The notes beneath the pieces were generated by a model that was not told the origin of the DNA, did not search any database, and was given only the letters and a program-made list of their open reading frames with translations. Below, one piece after another: positions 1-7,314 of a DNA stretch of 64,000 nucleotides. Location of the stretch: the NCBI GenBank assembly GCA_963803065.1, contig CAWDKW010000013.1, forward strand, positions 124,001 through 188,000. The letters run 5' to 3'. This stretch comes from DASXMT01 sp963803065. GTDB taxonomy: Bacteria; Actinomycetota; Acidimicrobiia; Acidimicrobiales; RAAP-2. Position numbers and translations under genes: made by a program. The stretch's first letter is position 1; each line of letters begins with the position of its first letter.

Positions 1-1
1 G

Positions 2-703
2 CCCGTGCTCCAGGGCCTGATCAACGTCTGGTACGACAACTTCTTCGGATCCGAGACCCATGCCGTCTTGCCCTACAGCCAGCGGCTGGCCCGGTTCCCC
101 GCCTACCTGCAGCAATTGACGATGGAGTCCAACGGGAAGTCGGTTCGACGGGACGGGTCACCGGTGTGGGGCCAGACCGGGGAGATCTTCTGGGGGGAGC
201 CGGGAACCAACGGGCAGCACGCCTTCTACCAGCTGCTCCATCAGGGCACCAAGCTGATCCCGGCCGACTTCATCGGGTTCGTCGACTCCACCCACGAGAT
301 CGGCGAGCAGCACGATCTGCTCATGGCCAGCTGCTTCGCCCAGTCCAAGGTGCTGGCGTTCGGGCGCACGGCCGAGGAGGTGGCGGCCGAAGGGACCGAG
401 GCGGCGCTGGTTCCCCACAAGGTCATGCCGGGCAACCGACCGAGCTCGACGGTCCTCGCCCCGCGTCTGAGCCCCTCGGTGCTCGGACAGCTGGTGGCGC
501 TCTACGAGCACACCGTGTTCACCGAAGGGGTGATCTGGGGCATCGACTCGTTCGACCAGTGGGGGGTGGAACTGGGCAAGGTCATGGCCAAGCAGCTGGC
601 GCCCGCACTCATCGACGCCGCGGCCCCCGACCTGTCCGGTCAGGACTCCTCGACCGTCGAACTGGTCCGCCTTTTCCGCCACGGGCGCGGCCGCACGGTC
701 TGA
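2..703 (+). CDS. pgi: Glucose-6-phosphate isomerase, C-terminal part (cut by window edge)
   Basis: Interconverts glucose 6-phosphate and fructose 6-phosphate in the cytoplasm. The visible 233 residues are the C-terminal part of a protein normally about 540 residues long; the frame is open to base 2, so the gene begins outside the window. Both family signatures are present: the WGEPGTNGQHAFYQLLHQGT block near residue 62 (family form WGxxGTNGQHAFYQLxHQGT) and VIWGIDSFDQWGVELGK near residue 178. The C-terminus is short and unremarkable. A tandem-repeat leader for the next gene begins at the stop codon. Identification is secure. Confidence 0.96.
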   Translation, partial: PVLQGLINVWYDNFFGSETHAVLPYSQRLARFPAYLQQLTMESNGKSVRRDGSPVWGQTGEIFWGEPGTNGQHAFYQLLHQGTKLIPADFIGFVDSTHEIGEQHDLLMASCFAQSKVLAFGRTAEEVAAEGTEAALVPHKVMPGNRPSSTVLAPRLSPSVLGQLVALYEHTVFTEGVIWGIDSFDQWGVELGKVMAKQLAPALIDAAAPDLSGQDSSTVELVRLFRHGRGRTV

Positions 704-772
704 CCGACGAACAACACCGACGAACAACACCGACGAGAAACACCGACGAACCCGACGGAAACACCGACGAGA
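701..772 (+). repeat. 13-bp tandem repeat in the ohr leader
   Basis: Five units of about 13 bp (type AACACCGACGARM, e.g. 713-725, 726-738, 739-751, 760-772), with a partial first unit at 701-712 and a truncated 8-bp unit at 752-759, fill the gap between the pgi stop and the ohr ribosome-binding site (GGGA at 777-780). The array is purine/A-rich and unstructured by eye. It may be a leader, a binding array or simple slippage; function unknown. Confidence 0.85.
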
Positions 773-790
773 AACAGGGAGCGAGCAGCC

Positions 791-1222
791 ATGGTCACCA
801 CGCTGAACAAGGTCCTCTACACCGCCGAGGCCAGCACCGTCGGCGGACGGGACGGGCACGCCACCAGCAGCGACGGCGTGCTCGACCTCGATGTCCGGGT
901 CCCCGAGGAGATGGGTGGGCACGGAGGGGGCACCAATCCCGAGCAGCTCTTCGCCGCCGGGTATGCCGCCTGCTTCCAGAGCGCGCTCGGCGTCGTGTCC
1001 AGGCGTCAGAAGGTCGATACCACCGAGTCGACCGTCACGGCCAGGGTCTCGATCGGCCCCATCGACGGAGGGGCATTCGGCCTGTCGGTGGCCATCGCCG
1101 TCGCCATTCCCGATGTCGGCGCCGAGCTGGCCCAACAGCTGGTCGAAGCGGCCCACCAGGTCTGCCCCTATTCCAACGCCACTCGGGGCAATATCGAAGT
1201 GGCCCTCAGCGTGGTCCCATAG
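791..1222 (+). CDS. ohr: Organic hydroperoxide resistance protein (Ohr/OsmC family)
   Basis: Thiol peroxidase that reduces organic hydroperoxides, using two active-site cysteines re-reduced by a dithiol partner (family knowledge). The 143-residue protein has the full Ohr length. Cys61 sits in the AAGYAACFQSAL motif and Cys125 in VCPYSNATRGN; Arg20 and Glu51 are positioned as the conserved active-site Arg and Glu. The CPYSNATRGN ending separates Ohr from OsmC. The start ATG follows AGGGAGCGAG. It lies directly behind pgi, separated only by a 13-bp tandem repeat; no ohrR is visible nearby. Cytoplasmic. Confidence 0.93.
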   Translation: MVTTLNKVLYTAEASTVGGRDGHATSSDGVLDLDVRVPEEMGGHGGGTNPEQLFAAGYAACFQSALGVVSRRQKVDTTESTVTARVSIGPIDGGAFGLSVAIAVAIPDVGAELAQQLVEAAHQVCPYSNATRGNIEVALSVVP

Positions 1223-1388
1223 CCCCTCCCCACCAGGGGTGACCATGGGGCAATGACGATGGGGGCGACGGGTGAGGCAGTCAGCGTGCGCCGGTCACCG
1301 CGTGCTATGGCGGTGGGGCGGTGGGGCCCGTTGTTAGGGTGGCCGTGCTCCGTGATCCTACGGGCACGGAGACCGGACACCTGAACCC

Positions 1389-2774
1389 TTGAGATCGCCC
1401 GCCCACCGCCATCGACACCGCCGCCAGCGTCGGTCGAAGCGATGGCTGTTCGGCATACTCGCCGGGCTCGGCGTCCTCGCCGCAGCGGGTGTCGCCTGGG
1501 CCTTCGTACGCTCCACGAACACCAATTCGGCGAGCAGCAGTTCCGCCATCAGCTCCTCCCGCCACCCGGTTCCCTGGAACGCCCACGACGGCACCCCGTT
1601 GCTGGTCGGGAGCTACTACTACCTCTGGTTCCCGCAGAACCTGGAGGAAGGGACCCTCCGGGCCCACCTCGTCCCGCCCCAGGGGCCCAAGCCGGCCACC
1701 GACGTGTCTGCCAACCCCGGCACCGCGGCCAGGGCCATCGCCCAGGCGAACCGGGCCGGCGTGGACTTCTTCGCCCTCGACTGGTGGCCCTTGACCAACT
1801 GGGACGGCCGCTCCCTGGCCGATCGCCAGGCCGAGGACAGCAACGTGGCTGCCTTCCTGAAAGCCAAGAACATCGCCAAGATCAAGTTCTGCATGTTGTA
1901 CGAGACCTACGCGCTCGACTTCAACTCGAGCAACGAGTCCACGCCAGTCACCCCGGCCATGGAGAACCAGTTCGACGCCGACATGCTGTTCTTCGCCAAG
2001 ACCTACTTCCACAACCCGAGCTATCTGCGGCTCCACGGTCGTCCGGTCGTGGTGCTCTACCTGACCCGCACGCTCACCGGCAACGTGGACCAGATGATGA
2101 GGCGGGCCCGGGCCCTGCTCGCTGCCCATGGCTTTCACCCGTACTTCATCGGCGACGAGATCTACTGGCGGGTCACCGATCCTCAACTGCCCGCCACCGG
2201 GTCGTCCCTCACGACTACGCCCCAGGCGTCCAGGATCGAGAACTTCGACGCCATCACCTCGTACTCGCTCTACTTCGGCGGGAATTCCCCCGCCCTCGGG
2301 CCGGCCCACGACTTCGTCGGCTATCCGGGGAACACCACCATCGCCGCCGACGAGCGCGGGCTGTTCAAGACCTACAGCCAGGCCACCAGAGGGAAGGTGC
2401 CGGTGATCCCCGACATCACCCCGGGCTTCAACGACCGCGGGGTGCGGCTCTCGATCGACCACCCGGCGCAACCTCGGGAATGGCTGCCGGGGGCCGGCAC
2501 CGCCTCGACCCTCGACAACCTGTTCAAAAAGGTGGCGGTGCCGAGCCTCGACGCCCGCGCCCCGATCATCTTCGTGACCGCGTGGAACGAGTGGAACGAG
2601 GATTCGGGGATCGAGCCGGTACCCGGGGTGGCCACCTCGAAGGACGACAGTCCCACCGGCACTGAGTACACCCAGGGCTATACCTACGGGGGCGAGGGGG
2701 ACAGCGCCTTGCAGGTCCTGCGCAAGGACATCGACTGCGCCGAGGACCTCCCGGCCTGCAAGACGGACCGGTAG
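1389..2774 (+). CDS. Membrane-anchored or secreted GH99-like / WbsX-like glycosidase-fold protein
   Basis: A 461-residue protein beginning at TTG. An Arg/His-rich N-terminus (to residue 18) is followed by one hydrophobic helix (about 19-41), then a Ser/Thr-rich linker: a signal anchor or uncleaved signal. The catalytic-type domain starts near residue 69 with VGSYYYLWF and contains ANRAGVDFFALDWWP and, near the end, FVTAWNEWNEDSGIEP. The latter resembles the FNEWHEGTQIE active-site block of GH99 endo-mannosidases and the WbsX-like domain found in polysaccharide loci. Substrate unknown; extracytoplasmic action is inferred from the anchor. The convergent methyltransferase frame overlaps its last 91 bases only because that frame is shifted. 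Confidence 0.75.
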   Translation: MRSPAHRHRHRRQRRSKRWLFGILAGLGVLAAAGVAWAFVRSTNTNSASSSSAISSSRHPVPWNAHDGTPLLVGSYYYLWFPQNLEEGTLRAHLVPPQGPKPATDVSANPGTAARAIAQANRAGVDFFALDWWPLTNWDGRSLADRQAEDSNVAAFLKAKNIAKIKFCMLYETYALDFNSSNESTPVTPAMENQFDADMLFFAKTYFHNPSYLRLHGRPVVVLYLTRTLTGNVDQMMRRARALLAAHGFHPYFIGDEIYWRVTDPQLPATGSSLTTTPQASRIENFDAITSYSLYFGGNSPALGPAHDFVGYPGNTTIAADERGLFKTYSQATRGKVPVIPDITPGFNDRGVRLSIDHPAQPREWLPGAGTASTLDNLFKKVAVPSLDARAPIIFVTAWNEWNEDSGIEPVPGVATSKDDSPTGTEYTQGYTYGGEGDSALQVLRKDIDCAEDLPACKTDR

Positions 2775-3772
2775 GGTCGTCGTCGGCCGGTGCGTGGACA
2801 TCGGCCCCGGTTGTTCAGCGGCGTCGGGCGATGATCACATCGGCCAGGGGCGACTGGTCGAGGGCTCGGAACCGGCGCGACCTTCCAGCCCGTGCGCTCG
2901 AGCGCATCACCGAAGTAGGCATTGTCGAACCCGAGCTCGAGCCAGCCGTAGACGCGGGTGGACCACAGTGAGTAGCCGTCGAGACGCGGCCCCCACGGGA
3001 AGGACATGTCGGCGATCGGTTCGGCGGCGAAGGCGACCACACCATCGGGGCGCACGACGTCGTGGAGGTGGTCGAGCATGGCCAGGTGGTCGGCACAGTG
3101 GTGGAAGCTCTCGTAGAAGATGGCGGCGTCGAACGCGTCGCCAGGGTGGAAGGCCAGCATGTCCTCGGCGGTCATCGTCAGGTGCTCTGGTCGAGGGCAC
3201 CGTCGTCGGACCAGGGCACAGAACTGGGGCTCCACCTCGACCCCGGTGACGTCGAGCCCCATGGTGGCGAGATCGATCGTGAGGTTCCCCCATCCGGGCC
3301 CGAACTCGACGACCCGCCCGGGCGGGCTGAGCCCGATGGTCTTGATGATGAAGCCTCGGGCGATCAGCTCTTCGCCGATGACCTGGGGTGACCCGGTGGC
3401 ATGCGGATAGGGCTGGCGGAGGGCGTGGTCGAAGTCGAACGGGGAGCCCTCGTTGGCGATCGAATAGCTCCCCCGTCCGGAGACCCGCTCGTAGAGGTCC
3501 CACACCCAACGCCGGTACTCGTCTGAGAAGGGGTCGTCGGGGCGATCGGGCGGTGGAGCGATCTCGAACCCCCGGAGGAACCGTCGCGCCGAGTCCTCCG
3601 AAACCCCGAAGAGCCGCCGGGCTTCGTCGAGCTCGTCATCGAGTTGGTCCAGGGCGATCAGGCGCGGCACCGGGCGTCCCCGCATCGCCTGGACCCGGCC
3701 CCGGAGCGGCCGTGGCAGCGCTTCCAGTCCCGCCCTGCCGATCGACCTGATCAGCGACGGTCCTTCAGCCAC
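2684..3772 (-). CDS. Class I SAM-dependent methyltransferase, probably frameshifted near the 3-prime end
   Basis: Rossmann-fold methyltransferase with the SAM-binding motif VVEFGPGWGNLTIDL followed by VTGVEVEPQFC, and the post-motif FYESFHHC. I chose GTG at 3772 (VAEGPSLIRS) because residues upstream look untranslated and AAGG lies in front. As given, the frame reads on to 2684, giving an unlikely Arg-rich tail and a 91-bp overlap with the convergent gene. The next frame supplies a normal methyltransferase ending (ALDQSPLADVIIARRR, stop at 2815-2817). Removing one C at about 2872 joins the two into about 318 residues. Substrate unknown. Confidence 0.7.
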   Translation of the reverse strand: MAEGPSLIRSIGRAGLEALPRPLRGRVQAMRGRPVPRLIALDQLDDELDEARRLFGVSEDSARRFLRGFEIAPPPDRPDDPFSDEYRRWVWDLYERVSGRGSYSIANEGSPFDFDHALRQPYPHATGSPQVIGEELIARGFIIKTIGLSPPGRVVEFGPGWGNLTIDLATMGLDVTGVEVEPQFCALVRRRCPRPEHLTMTAEDMLAFHPGDAFDAAIFYESFHHCADHLAMLDHLHDVVRPDGVVAFAAEPIADMSFPWGPRLDGYSLWSTRVYGWLELGFDNAYFGDALERTGWKVAPVPSPRPVAPGRCDHRPTPLNNRGRCPRTGRRRPYRSVLQAGRSSAQSMSLRRTCKALSPSPP

Positions 3773-3860
3773 CGGGAGCCTTGGCCATGGCGGACATTGT
3801 GGCACCCGAAACAGCGCGGAGGGGACGCCCCCCTGCGCAACGCGTCGACCGCCCATGCAT

Positions 3861-3892
3861 GGTGAAAGCCGGCCCATGAGCCGGCTTTCACC
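3861..3892. terminator. Perfect 13-bp inverted repeat (hairpin)
   Basis: GGTGAAAGCCGGC at 3861-3873 and GCCGGCTTTCACC at 3880-3892 enclose the loop CCATGA. The right flank is T-rich (TTCGTTGTCTATTTCG), so a plus-strand terminator is possible, but no plus-strand gene ends nearby. It lies about 90 bp upstream of the reverse-strand methyltransferase. Could also be a transposon-end or repeat-element relic. Confidence 0.6.
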
Positions 3893-4316
3893 TTCGTTGT
3901 CTATTTCGTTTGTCCACTCCTGATCGGCGCCCGGCCCATGTCGTGTGATTGGGGACCGTCTGTCGGCAGGTCAGCTCCGGAGCTGATCGCGTTCCGGCCT
4001 CAGTGTGAAGTGGACCTCGGTCGATCAGGTGCTGGTTGCTCCACTGTCGCCATCGAGGGCACAGTCAGAGCCGACCTAAACGGGTGGTCCATCCTCCTCG
4101 TGCGAAGCGTTCGACGTCATCGCCGACCCCCTTTCCATCACGACGGCGGAAACGTACCCTTCCGCACCAACAATTTATCGCCTCACCATGCTCGTTTCAC
4201 GCCGAGTCGGGGGCCCTCGCGTCCTACGGGGGGCTCGGCCCGAGCGTCCCAGGTGAGGCGGCCTTTGGGGGGTGCCGTACCTATCGGGCGCCGATCGGTG
4301 CCCCCTCGTTGCGGGG

Positions 4317-4345
4317 TTGATCGGTGCGGCCGACGGGGTTACGGT
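4317..4345 (+). promoter_or_regulatory. Sigma70-type promoter of the VOC gene
   Basis: TTGATC at 4317-4322 and TACGGT at 4340-4345 are separated by 17 bp. The LexA-type box starts one base after the -10 element, covering the expected transcription start. Predicted by eye only. Confidence 0.55.
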
Positions 4346-4346
4346 A

Positions 4347-4360
4347 CGAACATGTGTTCG
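4347..4360. promoter_or_regulatory. LexA-type SOS box
   Basis: CGAACATGTGTTCG is a perfect CGAAC-N4-GTTCG palindrome, the form bound by LexA in Gram-positives and actinobacteria (B. subtilis and mycobacterial consensus GAAC-N4-GTTC). It sits 43 bp before the VOC start codon and directly downstream of the -10 element, a repressing position. Confidence 0.7.
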
Positions 4361-4403
4361 CCATTCGGCGAGAGGTTCATCGCACTCGAACGAGGAGGCA
4401 CTC

Positions 4404-4871
4404 ATGGCCGATGTCAATCCCATACCCGATGGCTATCCCCGCATCTCTCCGTCGTTGGTCATCGACGGGGCCGGGGCCGCGATCGACTTCTACGCCGACG
4501 TGCTCGGCGCCACCGTGCGGATGCGCATGGACGGTCCCGACCAAAGGGTCGGACATGCCGAGCTGCAGCTCGGTGACTCAGTGATCATGGTGGCCGATGA
4601 GTTCCCCGAGATGGGATATCTCGGACCGAAGCGTGTGGGCGGCACTCCGGTCACCCTCTCGGTGTACGTCGAAGACGCCGACAGCGTGTTCCAGAAGGCG
4701 ATGAGCGCCGGGGCCACCGAACTGCGGCCGGTCGAGAATCAATTCTACGGCGATCGTTCGGGACAGTTCGAGGATCCGTTCGGCCATCGATGGAGCGTGG
4801 CCACCCACGTCGAGGACGTCTCCGAGGACGAGATGATGCGGCGAGCGAAGGAGGTCATGAGTCAGGGCTGA
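4404..4871 (+). CDS. VOC family protein (glyoxalase/bleomycin-resistance fold, PhnB-like)
   Basis: 155 residues starting at ATG behind GAGGAGG (4392-4398). Two beta-alpha-beta-beta-beta modules: SLVIDGAGAAIDFYADVLGA at the N-terminus and the QFYGDRSGQFEDPFGHRW block typical of PhnB/YraB-like VOC proteins. Members isomerise, cleave or simply bind small molecules, often with a metal; the substrate cannot be read from sequence. It stands alone, and the upstream LexA-type box suggests induction by DNA damage, which would be unusual for this family. The longer in-frame start at 4272 is rejected because it would run through the promoter and the box. Confidence 0.88.
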   Translation: MADVNPIPDGYPRISPSLVIDGAGAAIDFYADVLGATVRMRMDGPDQRVGHAELQLGDSVIMVADEFPEMGYLGPKRVGGTPVTLSVYVEDADSVFQKAMSAGATELRPVENQFYGDRSGQFEDPFGHRWSVATHVEDVSEDEMMRRAKEVMSQG

Positions 4872-5092
4872 TCATCGATCGCCGCGTCGGATCGACAGAT
4901 GCCAGGTCGTAGACGCCGGCATGGTCATGGCGCTAAGCCCTCAATCTCACTTGAACTCAAGGGCCTGCGAGCGGCGTGACGCTCGCGCCCGTCATACCTT
5001 CGGCGCTCCGATCAGAGGCTCGACTGCGCCGGGTCCAAGGTGGGCATGAACATTCTCGGGTCCGATCGGCTTGCCGCACGCGGTGCAGACCA

Positions 5093-5464
5093 TCACTGCA
5101 TCGGCGACGTGGCCGCAACCGGGGTAAGCCGCAGAGGAGGGCCGTCGGGTGCGGCGTAGCGGTCACCCCACTGGCGCATCGCGGTCAAGACTGGCCATAG
5201 ATCACGTCCCTTGTCGGTGAGCCGATAGTCATAACGGAGCGGGTGCTTGCTGTACGGGACCTTCTCGAGGACTCCCGCTTCGACAAGACGGCTGAGACGC
5301 AGGTTCAAGATGTTGCGCGAGATCCCGAGCCGCTCTTGGAAGTCGTCGAAGCGGGTCACGCCCAAGAACACGTCGCGCACGATGAGCATCGACCACCATT
5401 CGCCCACCACCTCGAGACACTGGGCCACCGAGCAATGCATGTCGGCGAAGCTTTTCCGTTCCAC
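5093..5464 (-). CDS. HxlR family winged-helix transcriptional regulator
   Basis: A 123-residue DNA-binding protein. The HxlR core is complete: MHCSVAQCLEVVGEWWSML, then FDDFQERLGISRNILNLRL (recognition helix) and the wing KHPLRYDYRLTDKGRDLWPV. Start chosen at GTG 5464 (VERKSFADMH), which matches the usual HxlR N-terminus; the ATG eight codons on is an alternative. The longer upstream frame has no family match. It is divergent from an alpha/beta hydrolase gene, so it probably regulates that cluster and itself. HxlR proteins often respond to electrophiles or redox through cysteines; Cys residues lie early in the domain here. Confidence 0.9.
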   Translation of the reverse strand: MERKSFADMHCSVAQCLEVVGEWWSMLIVRDVFLGVTRFDDFQERLGISRNILNLRLSRLVEAGVLEKVPYSKHPLRYDYRLTDKGRDLWPVLTAMRQWGDRYAAPDGPPLRLTPVAATSPMQ

Positions 5465-5907
5465 AGAATTCAGATTAGTCGGTTGTGTTATAGGACGCAC
5501 CCTTCCCCGGTTCCCACCAGCACCTATTGGGAAGGATCTCGGGGCACCCCATGCCGCCGAAACGCTTCGGGGACCCATGGGATCCGCCTTCTGAAAGAAG
5601 TCCTGAACGGCGTGGTGTCATCGACGCCGAGAACCACCAGCCAGCCCGCTCGAAAGATCTGGTTACGATCCGAGAGGGTTGCGTAATAGAACGTAATCGG
5701 GTATTGTAAGTGCTATGGCCGAGCCAACTTTGGAGGCTCTCCGAGAATTCCCGCGTTCGTGAATGTCCCCCTGATCTTGACGACACCGTCCAGTGCCCAG
5801 GGCTGCTCACTCGATGATTTCGCCCTCCTCGCACCTGCTGGGCCATCGTCCACATTCGGTCAGGCCCAGGAGTGAACGACACCATGACGCGAACTGAGAG
5901 GACAACG
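5465..5907. other. Divergent intergenic region between hxlR-like and hydrolase genes
   Basis: 443 bp of lower GC than the surroundings, with no convincing gene. It holds a good plus-strand promoter (5679-5707) and a direct repeat CGTAAT at 5682-5687 and 5692-5697 (10-bp period), a possible HxlR site. A 15-codon frame starts at ATG 5714 right after the promoter; it could be a leader peptide, but nothing else supports it. Confidence 0.55.
5679..5707 (+). promoter_or_regulatory. Promoter for the alpha/beta hydrolase cluster
   Basis: TTGCGT (5679-5684), 17-bp spacer, TATTGT (5702-5707). The spacer contains a CGTAAT direct repeat with 10-bp period that overlaps the -35 element, a plausible operator for the divergent HxlR regulator. 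The leader to the start codon would be about 195 nt. Confidence 0.5.
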
Positions 5908-6756
5908 ATGAACGCGACCTATGCAGAGGCACCGAATGTACTGGTGAGCGCCGCGAACGGCATCGACTATTGCTATCGCGAGGTTGGTAATGGTGCAGTG
6001 CCGCTGGTCCTCCTCCAACACTTCCGCGGGAATCTCGACAACTGGGATCCGGCGCTGATAGACGCCCTCGCTGCTTCCCGCCGTGTCGTAACCTTCGACA
6101 ACGTTGGGGTCGGAGCCACGACCGGGCGCACGCCGAACTCGCTCGAGCAGATGGCGCACGATGCCATCTCGTTCCTGGATGCGTTAGAAATCGATCAGGT
6201 CGATATCCTCGGATTCTCGATCGGCAGCTTCGTCGCCCAGGAGATGGCCTTGGTACGGCCTGACATCGTGAGAAGGCTGGTGTTGGCTTCCTCGGCGCCT
6301 CGAGGGGCTGCAGGGATGCACGGATGGGCGCCAGAGGTGATCGGGGCGGTGGGTAACCGCGTGACGAGCCCCGACGGGTACCTCAAGGTCTTCTACACGG
6401 AATCTGATACGAGCCGACGAGGGGGAGCGGAGTCACTCCAGCGGATGGGCGCCAGAAGTCGGGACCGCGACCAGCCGACGACTTGGGAAACGCGATTGGC
6501 CCAGTACGACTCGGTCTGTGACTGGGGAATGCCGAACCACGCCCTGTTGCAAAGGCTGGGCAGTATCGGAGTACCGGTGCTGGTGGCCAACGGCGACAGC
6601 GACCCCATGATCCTGCCCCACTACTCCCACCTCCTCGCCGGTCTCATCCCGCAAGCCCGAATCAAGACCTATCCCGACTCTGCACATGGGTTTCTCTTTC
6701 AGCACCACGCCGAGTTCGCACGTGACGTCGGTGCGTTCTTGAGCGGGCCAGACTGA
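5908..6756 (+). CDS. Alpha/beta fold hydrolase
   Basis: 282 residues. The oxyanion region LLQHFRGNLDNWDP, the nucleophile elbow GFSIGSF (Ser nucleophile), an acidic residue in VANGDSDPMI and the histidine in DSAHGFLFQHH make a complete catalytic triad. Similar to haloperoxidase/esterase-like cytoplasmic hydrolases; substrate unknown. ATG at 5908 is preferred because GAGAGG lies seven bases upstream; GTG 5872 and ATG 5884 are in frame. The next gene starts one base after the stop, so they are co-transcribed. The divergent HxlR gene is the likely regulator. Confidence 0.88.
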   Translation: MNATYAEAPNVLVSAANGIDYCYREVGNGAVPLVLLQHFRGNLDNWDPALIDALAASRRVVTFDNVGVGATTGRTPNSLEQMAHDAISFLDALEIDQVDILGFSIGSFVAQEMALVRPDIVRRLVLASSAPRGAAGMHGWAPEVIGAVGNRVTSPDGYLKVFYTESDTSRRGGAESLQRMGARSRDRDQPTTWETRLAQYDSVCDWGMPNHALLQRLGSIGVPVLVANGDSDPMILPHYSHLLAGLIPQARIKTYPDSAHGFLFQHHAEFARDVGAFLSGPD

Positions 6757-6757
6757 C

Positions 6758-7271
6758 GTGGAGCACGCAGTGGACATCGGTTTCTTTCCACACCGGGTCA
6801 TGCGGCTGAGCTTCGACACCGGACAGCCGTACGAGGCGTTCCGTCGCCCGTTACGAGGACGCGGTACCGGAACTGGACTCGAAGCACCTCGCCGGATTCG
6901 TCGACCGCGGCGCCGCTTGGCAGGAAGTGGCGGCAGACGCCGATGCATCCGCCCCGCTCGGCTTCTTCATCTACTGGCGATCCGATCTGACGCCCATCAT
7001 GAGCCTGGCGGGGGACGTCGCGCCGTGCACGGCCTACCTGATGGGCAACCACACCATCGCGGAGCAGATTTACCGCCATGACCCGTCGGTGATGCTGTAC
7101 GCACCGTTGCGCACCGCCATCTACGTCGATGCTGCGAACCGCACCCGATTTGCCATCGATGAGCCTCGCACGGTGTTCGAGAGCTTCGCCAGTCTGCCGA
7201 TCGCACAGGTCGGCATCGAACTCGACCGCAAACTCGCTGCCCTGCTCGAGGCGCTTGACGTCCGCATGTGA
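6758..7271 (+). CDS. DUF302 domain protein, apparent one-base frameshift
   Basis: Two frames together encode a 170-residue DUF302-type protein. The first gives FFPHRVMRLSFDTGQPYEAF from GTG 6758; the second gives RYEDAVPELDSKHLAGF and the rest through MGNHTIAEQIYRHDPSVMLY to the stop at 7271. Removing one C of the CC at 6841-6842 yields the smooth join PYEAFVARYEDAVPELD. DUF302 proteins are small, often found with redox or heavy-metal genes, and have no agreed reaction. Same transcription unit as the hydrolase. Either a sequencing insertion or a recent inactivation; the intact codon structure on both sides favours the former. Confidence 0.72.
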
Positions 7272-7273
7272 GG

Positions 7274-7297
7274 GCCAATTGGTAGATGCCAATTGGT
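7274..7297. repeat. Two GCCAATTGGT palindromic repeats, 14-bp period
   Basis: CCAATTGG occurs at 7275-7282 and 7289-7296, each a perfect 8-bp palindrome inside a 10-bp direct repeat GCCAATTGGT. It fills the gap between the DUF302 stop and the next ribosome-binding site. Operator or short repeat; function unknown. Confidence 0.7.
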
Positions 7298-7314
7298 GGA
7301 GAGAGGAGAGAACA

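Larger units (their letters stand above)
3773..4403. other. Intergenic region with hairpin, promoter and LexA-type box
   Basis: 631 bp without a convincing gene. Open frames here (for instance 3938-4403) lack domain-like composition. It holds a perfect 13-bp hairpin (3861-3892) and, at the right end, a promoter and SOS-type box for the VOC gene. Nothing recognisable was seen in 3893-4310. Confidence 0.6.

Noticed and set aside
701..772. CRISPR array
   Set aside because: 13-bp contiguous units without spacers and no cas genes; a simple tandem repeat.
1305..2801. 498-codon minus-strand open frame
   Set aside because: Antisense to the GH99-like gene, repetitive Gly/Val/Arg composition, no domain.
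3938..4403. Plus-strand frames before the VOC gene
   Set aside because: Run through the promoter and LexA-type box, Arg/Pro/Ser-rich, no ribosome-binding site.
5475..5885. 136-codon minus-strand frame in the divergent region
   Set aside because: Covers the probable promoter of the hydrolase cluster and has no family features.
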